Assembly: GCA_902780695.1 (NCBI GenBank) | Contig: CACZGM010000030.1 | Coordinates: 1 to 61,411 of the forward strand | Source: an uncultured Ruminococcus sp. | Lineage (GTDB): Bacteria; Bacillota; Clostridia; Oscillospirales; Ruminococcaceae | DNA: 61,411 nucleotides | Direction: 5' to 3' | Part shown: piece by piece, positions 18,679 to 27,583 of the stretch | Numbering within the stretch: position 1 is the first letter of the stretch | How the letters are laid out: each line of letters opens with the position of its first letter | Notes under the pieces: generated by a model | Told to the model about the DNA's origin: nothing | Database searches by the model: none | What the model saw: only the letters and a program-made list of their open reading frames with translations | Translations under genes and position numbers: made by a program

Positions 18679-18739
18679 TAGATTTTCACCGCCCGCAGCT
18701 TATTGTCAACTACCCTTGACGGGAGGAGATGCTTAAAAT

Positions 18740-19408
18740 ATGTCAAAGAACGAAAAAGTCTCAAAATCGGTCATACGCAGACTTCCGAGATATTACAGAT
18801 TTCTCGGCGAGCTACTCAGGGAGGGGATCACAAAGATATCCTCCCGTGAGCTTGCGGAAAGAATGAGCGTCACCGCATCACAGATACGGCAGGATCTCAA
18901 CTGCTTCGGCGGGTTCGGTCAGCAGGGTTACGGATATAACGTGTCCGAACTTCGCGAGGAAATAGGCGCTATTCTCGGAGTGAACGCAAAACACGCGGCA
19001 GTGCTTATCGGCGCGGGAAATCTCGGACGCGCTCTTGCGGTGCATCTCGATTACGCGAAGTACGGCTGCCGTCTCTGCGGTATATTCGACTCGAACGAAA
19101 AGCTCACCGGTGCTTCGCTCGGCGGCATCAGAGTCAGCCCGCTGTCCGATCTGGAGAGCTTCTGCGCAAAGGCAAAGCCGGTAATAGCAATACTCTGCAT
19201 ACCGAAAGATTCGGCTCCCGATATCTGCGAAAAGCTCATCTCTCTCGGTGTGAAGGCATTCTGGAATTTCTCGCATTACGATATGCCGCAGAAAAATCTG
19301 CCGGGTGTCACTGTTGAAAACGTACATCTCGGCGACAGCCTTATGGCACTTTGCTATGGAATAACCAATTCGGAGACAGAAAAGACCGAAAGTCCGGACC
19401 AAATGTAA
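18740..19408 (+). CDS. rex: Redox-sensing transcriptional repressor Rex
   Basis: A 222-residue Rex protein: an N-terminal winged helix (IPxRYYRFL-like RRLPRYYRFLGELL, then SRELAERMSVTASQIRQDL with the Rex hallmark GGFGQQGYGYNV) and a Rossmann domain whose GAGNLGRAL binds NADH/NAD. Rex represses fermentation genes until the NADH/NAD ratio rises. The gene follows isocitrate dehydrogenase after 61 bases and could be read from the same promoter. A strong terminator ends the group. Confidence 0.95.
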   Translation: MSKNEKVSKSVIRRLPRYYRFLGELLREGITKISSRELAERMSVTASQIRQDLNCFGGFGQQGYGYNVSELREEIGAILGVNAKHAAVLIGAGNLGRALAVHLDYAKYGCRLCGIFDSNEKLTGASLGGIRVSPLSDLESFCAKAKPVIAILCIPKDSAPDICEKLISLGVKAFWNFSHYDMPQKNLPGVTVENVHLGDSLMALCYGITNSETEKTESPDQM

Positions 19409-19501
19409 AGCAATACCGCTGTGACGCTGACAGATACGGAGTGCAGGAGTTTTACCTGTGTTTCGATCTGTCCGAACCGCAGCATACAGATCAATATGTA
19501 T

Positions 19502-19540
19502 AAAAGCCCCCGGAATGTATAAAACATTCCGAGGGCTTTT
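19502..19540. terminator. Bidirectional terminator between rex and the histidine kinase gene
   Basis: A 17-bp stem with one mismatch, AAAAGCCCCCGGAATGT against ACATTCCGAGGGCTTTT, flanked by T-runs on both strands between two convergent genes. Confidence 0.9.
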
Positions 19541-19550
19541 CTCTGTTTTC

Positions 19551-22500
19551 TCACTTGCCGATAATTCCGGCAATACATTCCTTTCTCTGCCCGAACAGCG
19601 CGATAAGTTCGGCATGGTGCGCAGTGATGTACTCCGTATCACCGTTCTTCGCGGCAAATTCAAGCGACTTTGCCAGCTCCGACACGTCCATAACTCCGAC
19701 CGTCTTTGATATGCTTTTCAGAGCGTGAACGTATATGCAGTAATTTTCCGCGTCGTTCTCCGCGTATGCTTTCTTAAGTTCTTCCGTGCGCTTTTCGTAT
19801 GACAAAGCATAGTCGGACAGCATCTCAAGGTAGAATCCGAAGTCACCGGCACAGTACGCAAGTCCGTCTTTCGCGGAAATGCCCGCCTCGTTCAGCTTCC
19901 CGATCATATCTTCGGGAACTGCGCCGCTGCTGTCGGACGTAGCAGATTCTGCTGCGTCCTCGCCGCCCTCGGGTTCAAATTCCAGAACATCGCCTTCCAC
20001 AGGCGCAAATTCAATGACCTCACTGTCGGAAATATCCGCATCGGACTTGCCGCTGTCGTCCGCCGGCACGGCATTCAGATAGCGCATCAGCTTCTTCTCA
20101 AGCTGATCTATCTCTATCGGTTTCGAGAGGTAATCGTCAAATCCCGCGTTAAGATATGTCTCCCTCGCTCCGTTCACGGCATTCGCGGTAAGCGCTATCA
20201 CCGTGGTGCTTTCCGGAACAAGATTCTCTTCACGCAGCTTTTTCAGCGTTTCGATGCCGTCCATTTTCGGCATCATGTGGTCGAGAAACAGGATATCATA
20301 GCGGTTCTTACGCATAAGTTCCACGGTTTCAGCTCCCGACACGGCAAGTTCGGGAACGATACCGAATATCTTCATAAGATTCTTTGCGACCTTAAGGTTC
20401 ATCTCATTATCATCTGTGATAAGCACTTTCGCACCGTCGAAGTGAGGCTTCTCCTTCTTTTCCTCCCTGTGCTCCGCCGCAGCGCGTCTTTCGATATTCT
20501 TTCCTATCGGCTTGCTGTCGGCTATGCCCTGCTTCACCTCAAACGAGAATACCGAACCCGACCCGTAAACGCTCTCGACCTCAAGTCTGCTGTCCATAAG
20601 ATCGAGCAGCTTGGTGACTATCGCCATACCGAGACCTGTTCCTTCTATATTGCGGTTTCTCGTCTCGTCAAGACGGGAGAAGGACTCGAACATCTTGCCG
20701 ATATCCTCGCTGCGTATTCCTATACCCGTATCCTTTACGGCGACCGCGAGCGTGATACCGCTGTCAGTTTTTTCACGGCATAATATCGAAAATGTGACGC
20801 TTCCGCGCTCGGTGTACTTGACCGCATTTGTCAGCAGGTTGAGTATTACCTGCGTTATGCGGACATCGTCACCGATAAGCGAGGTCGGCAGGTTTTCGTC
20901 GATCTCCGTGATGAAGTCGAGTCCCTTTGACGCAGCGCGGGACGAAACGGAGTTGATAAGGTTATTGATAACGGATATCGTGTCGTATTCAACAGGGATT
21001 ATCTCCATTTTTCCGTCGTCTATCTTTGAGAAGTCGAGTATGCTGTTTATGAGGGAAAGCAGCGTCTTTCCGGCAGTCCGGATATTATCCGAATATTCCA
21101 GTATGTCCTTATCCTCCGATTCGCGAAGTATCATCTCGTTCATACCGAGTATCGCGTTTATCGGAGTCCGTATCTCGTGTGACATCTGCGCAAGGAAACG
21201 GCTCTTTGCCTGCCCTGCCGCAGTAGCCGCGTCGGCTGCCTCCTTCATGCTGAGGTTCACCTTATCCTGTCCGCGTATCAGTCTCGACAGACTGATATAT
21301 ACCATTATTATGCAGGCGGCGACCGTAACGGTACATATCAGGCATATTACGAATCCGTGTCCGTAAATCGACCAGATATTGCTTGCCTTATACACAACGA
21401 AATTAGAGATAGCACTGCGCTTTGCTGTAATGATACGCACAACTCCGTCGTAGTCAACGACTACCATTGTGCTGCCGCCGTCCGCGCTGAGTTCTCCGTA
21501 TTCAAGCTCCGAAACGTTCGTCGTTTTTTCGAGAGACATCTGATACTTGCCATAGGGGTGGTTGATGATATCCCCATGCGCGTCGGCAAGGAAAGCGTAG
21601 CCCGTGTCGCTGTAGCTGCCGCTCAGTATCTCGATCAGCTTATCCATATAGAAATCTATGCCGAATATGCCGAGAAATTCGCCGGTCTTTGAATCATGCA
21701 CCTGTTCGGATATCGTAACGCAGTAAAGCCCCGTCTGCTTGTCATAGTACGGCGCGGAAACGCTCCACTGATCCTTTGCGGCAATGGTGTCAATGTACCA
21801 CTGGCGTTCCTCGACCTTCCAGCCCGGCTCCGGCAGCCAGCCCGTGTTCATAAAAACAGTAGGCTCCAGCTTCGGATTTGCAAGATAAAGCGCGGAGATC
21901 TCCGGGTACTGCTGCGCGAGCCTGTCGAGATAACCGACCGTACCTTCGTAGTCGTTCACCATATCCGGGTTTGTGGAGATTATGCTCGTGAACATATCAA
22001 GTATGCTCTTCTGCTTGTTTATCCAGTCGGAAAGACGGTATTCGTAGCGGTTTACGGCGTTTGACATTTCCGAGTCCGCAAGACCCTTGCTAAGAAACAG
22101 TGATGCCGATACCGTGACAAGCAGTACAAGTATGAGCAGAACAAGAATGATATTCCTGAACCGGTTGTTCACATGGAGGACCTTACCGTTTCCGGATCTG
22201 CGCTCATGAGCTTTTTTCTTCTTCTCGTCCTTGACGATATTGGTATAGGAGATGATCTGATGTATCTTGTAGGAAAGCTGCTCTCCCGCGTCGTGTATCC
22301 CCGCAAAGCGTTCCTGTGTACTTTCGTAATCGGAATTGTTGCGTGTGTCGGAATTGTTGAGTATCTTCTTTAGCGGAGTCTCAAGCTCACCGGTTATGGT
22401 CGCGAGAAATTCGTCCTTTGATTTAAGGGCGTTCTCCGCCTTGATCCTGTTTTTGGAATTCATCGAATAGAGGAATATGATGACTCCGATAAGCACAAGA

Positions 22501-23348
22501 ACGAGAATGAGCGAAACGATAAGATTTATATATGAATTGCGGTAAAGCTCCCAGTCACTCTCGCTTACTATCAGATACCAGCCGGAGCCGCTGCCCGAGC
22601 CGGTGGCAAACAGGTTTTCGTTGAACAGACCCTTGCGTATGCGGTGAGTAACGAATTCGTCGCTGTTCTTCGCAAGATAGAATATCGCGGAGTATTCCGG
22701 AAGGCTGTCCGTCAGTGACTCGCCGAGAAGCGATTCGTCGGAGCAGCCCGCAATGATGCCGTCGTCGGTGACTATTACCGCATTGTGCAGTCCGGTCTCG
22801 TTCATCTTGACAACGTGAGACTGTATGCGTTCCATTGTATAATCCACGCTCAGCACCGTGTCGTTGTCGGGAAGCATTACCGATACGGTATAGCACAGAT
22901 CACCCGTTATCACATCGACATAAGGCGGAGATACATACGCGCTCCCCGGAGTCTTTGCCGCGCCTGTGTACCAGCTTCTTTCGAGGGGCTTGAAATGTTC
23001 CGGGTCGGCAAGACCGGGCAGAATGTTCCAGTCCGTGCCTGCCATATAGATATTGTAAGCTCCGTTGTTCTCATCGGAGAGTTTGTCTATTCTGTCATAA
23101 ACCAGATCGGTGAGTGCATTTATATCGCCGAGATGCGGCTGCACCGCCACGGCAAGCTGCATGGTGAAATCCTTTGCGTCGCTTATCGTGCCTTCGAGCT
23201 CGCCGCTTATGCTTTCCAGCTGATATTTTCCCGTTTCCATTGTCTGTTCCGAGGACATACGGAACACAATGCGTATCTCAATAAATATTACAGCGGCTAG
23301 GAGCGCAGCTATCACCGCTATAAGTGCGTAATTCTTTCGCCTGTCCAC
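19551..23348 (-). CDS. Hybrid sensor histidine kinase with two Cache sensor modules, REC and HPt
   Basis: A 1265-residue membrane kinase. From the chosen GTG (GGAGG six bases before): TM1 7-26; first double-Cache domain about 30-275; TM2 275-295; a HisKA-like helix where the catalytic His is replaced (FLATITGELETP, Gly320); TM3 399-419; second double-Cache about 420-660; TM4 664-686; an intact HisKA (FLAQMSHEIRTP, His724); HATPase_c about 820-945 with NLLTNAVKYT and DTGIGI; receiver with D979/D980, D1023 and K1076; and an HPt domain with His1208 (YVHALKSISK). It should sense two extracellular signals and run an internal phosphorelay. No separate response regulator is adjacent. Confidence 0.92.
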   Translation of the reverse strand: MDRRKNYALIAVIAALLAAVIFIEIRIVFRMSSEQTMETGKYQLESISGELEGTISDAKDFTMQLAVAVQPHLGDINALTDLVYDRIDKLSDENNGAYNIYMAGTDWNILPGLADPEHFKPLERSWYTGAAKTPGSAYVSPPYVDVITGDLCYTVSVMLPDNDTVLSVDYTMERIQSHVVKMNETGLHNAVIVTDDGIIAGCSDESLLGESLTDSLPEYSAIFYLAKNSDEFVTHRIRKGLFNENLFATGSGSGSGWYLIVSESDWELYRNSYINLIVSLILVLVLIGVIIFLYSMNSKNRIKAENALKSKDEFLATITGELETPLKKILNNSDTRNNSDYESTQERFAGIHDAGEQLSYKIHQIISYTNIVKDEKKKKAHERRSGNGKVLHVNNRFRNIILVLLILVLLVTVSASLFLSKGLADSEMSNAVNRYEYRLSDWINKQKSILDMFTSIISTNPDMVNDYEGTVGYLDRLAQQYPEISALYLANPKLEPTVFMNTGWLPEPGWKVEERQWYIDTIAAKDQWSVSAPYYDKQTGLYCVTISEQVHDSKTGEFLGIFGIDFYMDKLIEILSGSYSDTGYAFLADAHGDIINHPYGKYQMSLEKTTNVSELEYGELSADGGSTMVVVDYDGVVRIITAKRSAISNFVVYKASNIWSIYGHGFVICLICTVTVAACIIMVYISLSRLIRGQDKVNLSMKEAADAATAAGQAKSRFLAQMSHEIRTPINAILGMNEMILRESEDKDILEYSDNIRTAGKTLLSLINSILDFSKIDDGKMEIIPVEYDTISVINNLINSVSSRAASKGLDFITEIDENLPTSLIGDDVRITQVILNLLTNAVKYTERGSVTFSILCREKTDSGITLAVAVKDTGIGIRSEDIGKMFESFSRLDETRNRNIEGTGLGMAIVTKLLDLMDSRLEVESVYGSGSVFSFEVKQGIADSKPIGKNIERRAAAEHREEKKEKPHFDGAKVLITDDNEMNLKVAKNLMKIFGIVPELAVSGAETVELMRKNRYDILFLDHMMPKMDGIETLKKLREENLVPESTTVIALTANAVNGARETYLNAGFDDYLSKPIEIDQLEKKLMRYLNAVPADDSGKSDADISDSEVIEFAPVEGDVLEFEPEGGEDAAESATSDSSGAVPEDMIGKLNEAGISAKDGLAYCAGDFGFYLEMLSDYALSYEKRTEELKKAYAENDAENYCIYVHALKSISKTVGVMDVSELAKSLEFAAKNGDTEYITAHHAELIALFGQRKECIAGIIGK

Positions 23349-23458
23349 AACGAACCTCCCATTTACGATCGGAGTCGGTATATATCTGAAAACCGGCTGC
23401 TGCTGTACCGTTATCGGAAGCAAAGCCGGAACGGTATTGCCTTGAATAACAATTTTCG

Positions 23459-23490
23459 TGCCTTACCCTGCCGGAACAGGATAAGGCACA
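23459..23490 (-). promoter_or_regulatory. Leader stem-loop before the histidine kinase
   Basis: GTGCCTTACCCTG pairs with CAGGATAAGGCAC (one mismatch) in the long untranslated leader. No T-run, so mRNA structure rather than a terminator. Confidence 0.5.
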
Positions 23491-23505
23491 GATAGATTTT
23501 ATTAC

Positions 23506-23534
23506 ATTATAGCAAAATCACTCAAAATTGTCAA
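23506..23534 (-). promoter_or_regulatory. Promoter of the histidine kinase gene
   Basis: Minus strand TTGACA (23534-23529), 17 bases, TATAAT (23511-23506). It overlaps the last codons of the upstream gene and leaves a leader of about 150 bases. Confidence 0.85.
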
Positions 23535-24400
23535 TATTCCGAAGCCTTTTCAGCCATTTCCGCGATACCCGCGAGCCCCTTCCTGCACAGATATCTGATT
23601 CTTTCTCCGACAGTCATGGATCCGAACGCATCTGTCAGCGACCATGCTTCGAGCTTATACGCCGCTTTGGTAAGCAGCTCCGCCACCGCCGAGCGGACAT
23701 TGGGAGAAAGCTGCTCCGTATAGAAGATCAGCCGTCCGCCGCTCCCGTTTATCAAGCCCATAAAGCGAAGAAACCACTCTGCTTTGTAAAAGCCCGCCGC
23801 TTCATAGATACCGATAAAATCGGCGATCATCTCGTCGTGAAGGATATTGTTCGTCACTCCGTAAACCTGCTTCGTGAAGTAATGTGTGCATTCATGCCCG
23901 CGGCGAAGAACAAACGACATTTCCGCCCACTTCTCATCGTCACCGAGCCCGAGCTCGGACGCGGGAACATTGCTGTACGGCTTTGCCGAAAGTATCATGA
24001 ACCGCGTCGTCTTGCCGTGGAGGAACGACGCACCCGTCTGCGAAAGGTTTTCCGGACACACGCCCTTATACGCTATGTTGGTCACAAGCTGCTCGAAATC
24101 GTCGGTATCGGGAGTGTAAATGACCGGTATTCCTCCCGCGAATGACCGATAGATACTTATTTCAACCTTTCCGGGAGAACGGAACTCAACCGGGCGCTGT
24201 CTGCATACCTTCTCGTTTATCGCCTTGTCCGCACCCGCTGTACCGGCATACATTATGATATTCTCCCACAGGCCGAGAAAACTCTCGTCGGGCTCGCTTA
24301 TCTCCGTACAGCCCTCAAATCTGTTCGCTGTATATTCATAGAACTCCGCCTTTTCCCGCTCGTCAAGTCCGTACTTTTCTATAATTCTGTCCGTTATCAT
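23531..24400 (-). CDS. Uncharacterised HExxH-containing protein, putative metallopeptidase
   Basis: A 289-residue cytoplasmic-looking protein without signal peptide or membrane segments. The only strong clue is RRGHECTHYFTK: a HExxH motif (H169, E170, H173) followed at residues 189-194 by DEMIAD, where Glu190 or Asp194 could be a third metal ligand. This arrangement resembles gluzincin peptidases, but I do not recognise the family and the N-terminal 160 residues match nothing I know. The start has a GGGAAAAG site. It is followed by the sensor kinase gene but the latter has its own promoter. Confidence 0.6.
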   Translation of the reverse strand: MITDRIIEKYGLDEREKAEFYEYTANRFEGCTEISEPDESFLGLWENIIMYAGTAGADKAINEKVCRQRPVEFRSPGKVEISIYRSFAGGIPVIYTPDTDDFEQLVTNIAYKGVCPENLSQTGASFLHGKTTRFMILSAKPYSNVPASELGLGDDEKWAEMSFVLRRGHECTHYFTKQVYGVTNNILHDEMIADFIGIYEAAGFYKAEWFLRFMGLINGSGGRLIFYTEQLSPNVRSAVAELLTKAAYKLEAWSLTDAFGSMTVGERIRYLCRKGLAGIAEMAEKASEY

Positions 24401-24431
24401 TTCTTTTCCCTTTCAAGGTTTATTTTCTGAT

Positions 24432-24554
24432 GGGTACCTCTAAAAACCGCTTTGAAAAGAGAAAATGAGATAGCTGCGTCGGATACAAGGAAAGCCGACG
24501 AAGCCGGGCTGGCGCCCGGTTAGGAGGTTTCAAATTGGGTTTTTAGAGGTTCCC
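24432..24554. mobile_element. MITE-like element, 123 bp, with inverted ends and 4-bp target duplication
   Basis: The left end GGGTACCTCTAAAAACCGC and the right end, read on the other strand, GGGAACCTCTAAAAACCCA, match over about 23 bases with few differences. The element is flanked on both sides by TGAT (24428-24431 and 24555-24558), as left by a transposase. It has no coding capacity; inside is a short GC palindrome (GCCGGGCTGGCGCCCGG). No transposase for it is in the window. Confidence 0.7.
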
Positions 24555-24639
24555 TGATATTATACCATAAACTTCTTTCATACACAATACAGGCATCAAA
24601 AAAACTCCGCATTTTACATCATCTATATTATCAAAACAC

Positions 24640-24668
24640 TTGATTTTATAATTCAGATACGTTATAAT
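24640..24668 (+). promoter_or_regulatory. Promoter of the GAF-GGDEF gene
   Basis: TTGATT, 17 bases, TATAAT, about 70 bases before the start codon. The 341-base gap before this gene otherwise holds the MITE-like element. Confidence 0.8.
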
Positions 24669-24741
24669 ATTAAATGTAAGTATATCTCTGCTCGAAAGCG
24701 GAGATACGGCAAGTATCATATCATTCCCGGAGGAACATACC

Positions 24742-25743
24742 ATGATAAAAGACGGCGAAAAGCAGCTTGAAGAGATCTACGATATATGCAACAGGCTCTA
24801 CACCGATATGTGCAGCAACAAGAAGAACGACCATTCCGTACTGTTCTCATATCTTACGGAGCTCGGCAAGTCCCTTGTCGGTGCGGACAGAGCCAGCTTT
24901 TGGAAATGGGACAAGTATAAGCACGAATTATGGACGGCATCAGCGACCGGTACGGACAGGATAGTCATTCCCGATACCACCGGACTTGTAGGCAAGGCTC
25001 TCAAAGAGCAGCGCGTCGTGATAACCAACGACCCGTACAACGACCCGGATTTCAACTCCGCGGTAGATAAAAAGACCGGATATGTCACAAAGTCGATACT
25101 TGTTATGCCGATAGCCGACGTAAACGGTGAATTCATCGGAGCTTTGCAGGTTATCAACAAGCTCGGCGGCGGTTTCGACGAAGAGCGCGATGTGCGCTGT
25201 CTTTCCCTCGCGGCGATAGTATGCGGCATAACACTTGAATCCGAAACGTTCCTGGAGAACTCCCACCGCGACAAGCTCACAAGACTCAAAAACAGAATGG
25301 GTTTCTACAGCGATTTCTCAAAGAAGTACACAAAGCTGCTTGAAGAAGGCAGACCGCTCAGTATGTTCATCTGCGATATCGACAAGTTCAAGCGCGTCAA
25401 CGACACTTACGGACATAACGCCGGAGACGCTGTGCTCGCGTTCAACGCCGCAATGCTTTCCGGAGCGTGTGAGGGTGATCTTTGCGTTTACCGCTGGGGC
25501 GGTGAGGAATTCATAATGATGATGCCCGATTACACGCTTGAACAGTGCGTTGAGAAAGCGGAGAGCATCAGACTGCGCATTATGGACTCGGAATGTGACG
25601 CGGCAGGCACGATAATAAAATATACGGTGAGCTTCGGCTGCCGCAGGTTCGACCCGGAAATGTCCATAGAGGACAATATCAGCGCCGCAGACGAGCATCT
25701 CTACACCGCAAAGGAAACAGGAAGGAACAAGGTGGTGTACTGA
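24742..25743 (+). CDS. GAF-domain diguanylate cyclase
   Basis: A 333-residue soluble protein: an N-terminal GAF sensor (about 10-165) and a GGDEF domain (about 175-333) that would make c-di-GMP from GTP. The active-site motif is RWGGEEF (GGEEF 253-257), with the metal-binding aspartate at D212 in FICDIDKFKRVND. The usual inhibitory RxxD site five residues before GGEEF reads CEGD, so product feedback at that site is probably lost. The gene has its own promoter and is followed after one base by a metallo-beta-lactamase-fold gene, so the two are coupled. Confidence 0.93.
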   Translation: MIKDGEKQLEEIYDICNRLYTDMCSNKKNDHSVLFSYLTELGKSLVGADRASFWKWDKYKHELWTASATGTDRIVIPDTTGLVGKALKEQRVVITNDPYNDPDFNSAVDKKTGYVTKSILVMPIADVNGEFIGALQVINKLGGGFDEERDVRCLSLAAIVCGITLESETFLENSHRDKLTRLKNRMGFYSDFSKKYTKLLEEGRPLSMFICDIDKFKRVNDTYGHNAGDAVLAFNAAMLSGACEGDLCVYRWGGEEFIMMMPDYTLEQCVEKAESIRLRIMDSECDAAGTIIKYTVSFGCRRFDPEMSIEDNISAADEHLYTAKETGRNKVVY

Positions 25744-25744
25744 T

Positions 25745-26464
25745 ATGCGTGAATATTTGCAGTTCCTCGGCAGAGGTTCCGCGTTCACGGACGAAAACAA
25801 CAGTGCCTTTTTTACGGACGGCAATGAGCTTGTCCTGATCGATCTTCCCATGTCATCGTTCCGCAAACTGCGGAAATACGGAACGGATACCCTGTCCGGT
25901 ATAAGTTCCCCGGATATCACGGTGCTTGTGACGCACACACACGGCGACCATACCGGCGGTATCCCGACGTTCATACACTATGCGTTCTACATACTTCACC
26001 GCAAGGTCACGGTAATCGCACCGTCTGAGGAGGTAGCCGCCGATCTGCGTTTTCTGGCGGAACGGCTGGAGGGCTGCCGCCCGGAAGCGTATGACCTGAT
26101 AACGGCGAAAGAGGCAGCCCGCCCGTGGCTCCTCGATGTCATACCGACCCGTCATTCGCCGGAGCTCGAAGGCCGATGCTTCGGTTACAGACTGAACGTG
26201 AACGGGCAGAATGTCGTATATACCGGCGACACGGCGGTAATAGAGCCGTTCCTGCCGTATCTCGGAAAGGGCTCGCTTCTGTACTCGGATTCCTCGGCTC
26301 ACGACAGCGCGGTGCATATCAACGTTTCCGAGCTTATCGAAAAAACAGACGGACTTGACATACAGCTGTACCTTATGCACCTCGATGACCCGGAAAAAAT
26401 AGCGGAAGCCGCTTCCGGCAGCAATGCGCTCATCGCACCGCTGTTTGAAGAGCATTTATCGTAA
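25745..26464 (+). CDS. Metallo-beta-lactamase-fold hydrolase
   Basis: A 239-residue enzyme with the metal-binding motif THTHGDHTGG (H64, H66, D68, H69) and further ligands in TRHSPELEGRCFGYR and VYTGDT. The layout resembles RNase Z-like and other phosphodiesterase members rather than true beta-lactamases. The substrate is unknown. It begins one base after the diguanylate cyclase stop codon. A role in nucleotide turnover is possible but only inferred from position. Confidence 0.85.
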   Translation: MREYLQFLGRGSAFTDENNSAFFTDGNELVLIDLPMSSFRKLRKYGTDTLSGISSPDITVLVTHTHGDHTGGIPTFIHYAFYILHRKVTVIAPSEEVAADLRFLAERLEGCRPEAYDLITAKEAARPWLLDVIPTRHSPELEGRCFGYRLNVNGQNVVYTGDTAVIEPFLPYLGKGSLLYSDSSAHDSAVHINVSELIEKTDGLDIQLYLMHLDDPEKIAEAASGSNALIAPLFEEHLS

Positions 26465-26536
26465 TCACCCTTCTTCGATCTGACCTGTCACGATCTATAA
26501 TTGCGGCGAAGCCGTTCCGAATTATTAATTCTTAAA

Positions 26537-26568
26537 TAAAAAAGACCGTTCATAAGGACGGTCTTTTT
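26537..26568. terminator. Bidirectional terminator
   Basis: AAAAAGACCGT/ACGGTCTTTTT stem with a short loop between two convergent genes; A- and T-runs on either side serve both strands. Confidence 0.88.
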
Positions 26569-26571
26569 CTG

Positions 26572-27573
26572 TTAAAATCCCTGTTTTTTCAGTGTTTCAT
26601 CAAGCTCGTTTATAAGCCTGCGTTCAAGCCGGTTTTCAGCCGGTGCCGTGGGCGAAAATTTATCTATGACCTCCAGCGCTTTGCCGATAAAGAAGCGGGC
26701 TTTCTGCGGGTCATGCTGTATGCCGTAAGCATAATATGCGAGAACACGCTTCGTATTCGCATCATTGTCCGTTGCCATCGCAGCACTTGCCTTGTCATAG
26801 AAAAGAGATGCTATCTCCGGATTTATCTCATAGCGCGAATAGTAGAATATCAGAATCATATACGCCAGGACAAACTGCAGCGAAAACGGCTCTCCGCTCA
26901 GCATATTGCAGAGCGTATAAACCGGATACCGAAGTTCTTCCGTTCTTTCCGCGTCGAGAAGATACTCACAGTAAAACATCAGATACATTATTTTTTCGGT
27001 GTTTGTCGCATTGGGATACGGAAGCTCTTCCGGCGGACGCAGCTGCATTCTGTCGAATGTTCCCCCGGCGCGGAGATAATCCGCAAGCTGCTGCACATAA
27101 CCGCCGAGCCCTCTCATGGCAAACCCGTGTACAAACACGGTCGTGCCGATATCCGTCAGAACGGTTATCCATAAAAACGCGCAGTACAGGATAGCAATAT
27201 TGTAACCGAACGTAGATCTGCCTGTGATAAACGCCTCCCATGCCTGTCCCGTAAGCAATGTAACCGCCAGCGCCAGAACCGCTTTGATGAATATGCGCAC
27301 TATCGAAAATTTCAGAGCAGCCTTGTTTGAATCGGGAGCCGTATTTCTGCGGATGTCGATGACCGTCATAGTCTGTATCCCGGGTGAAAACCTGCCGCGG
27401 GCGGTCTGCCAGCCGTCTTCCGTCCTTGTCATGGTCAGACCGAAGAAAGAAACAGAAACGCATCTAAGCCCGAACAGCGGCGAAACAAACAGAGCACAGA
27501 GTAAATTTACGGAATTGTATGTGACAGCTCCAATGATGAGCGCGATCAGAAAAGCCAGTGTCGTATTTCTCAC
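26572..27573 (-). CDS. Uncharacterised multi-pass membrane protein, M50-like without metal site
   Basis: A 333-residue protein with four or so membrane helices in the first 160 residues and a soluble, helical C-terminal half that looks TPR-like (YPVYTLCNMLSGEPF..., YDKASAAMATDNDANTKRVLAYYAYG). The N-terminal helix followed by LFGLRCVSVSFFGLTMTRTEDG resembles site-2-protease (M50) proteins, where HExxH stands just before LFG; here that position reads YNSVN, so the zinc site is absent. It starts at GTG with a weak ribosome site. Family assignment is tentative and no function is proposed. Confidence 0.5.
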   Translation of the reverse strand: MRNTTLAFLIALIIGAVTYNSVNLLCALFVSPLFGLRCVSVSFFGLTMTRTEDGWQTARGRFSPGIQTMTVIDIRRNTAPDSNKAALKFSIVRIFIKAVLALAVTLLTGQAWEAFITGRSTFGYNIAILYCAFLWITVLTDIGTTVFVHGFAMRGLGGYVQQLADYLRAGGTFDRMQLRPPEELPYPNATNTEKIMYLMFYCEYLLDAERTEELRYPVYTLCNMLSGEPFSLQFVLAYMILIFYYSRYEINPEIASLFYDKASAAMATDNDANTKRVLAYYAYGIQHDPQKARFFIGKALEVIDKFSPTAPAENRLERRLINELDETLKKQGF

Positions 27574-27583
27574 TCCCGTTCTG

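Noticed and set aside
18702-18720. GTCAA-6-TTGAC inverted repeat as a Rex operator before rex
   Set aside because: It does not match the known Rex pattern (TTGTxAAxxxxTTxACAA) and overlaps the ribosome-site region; too short to support.
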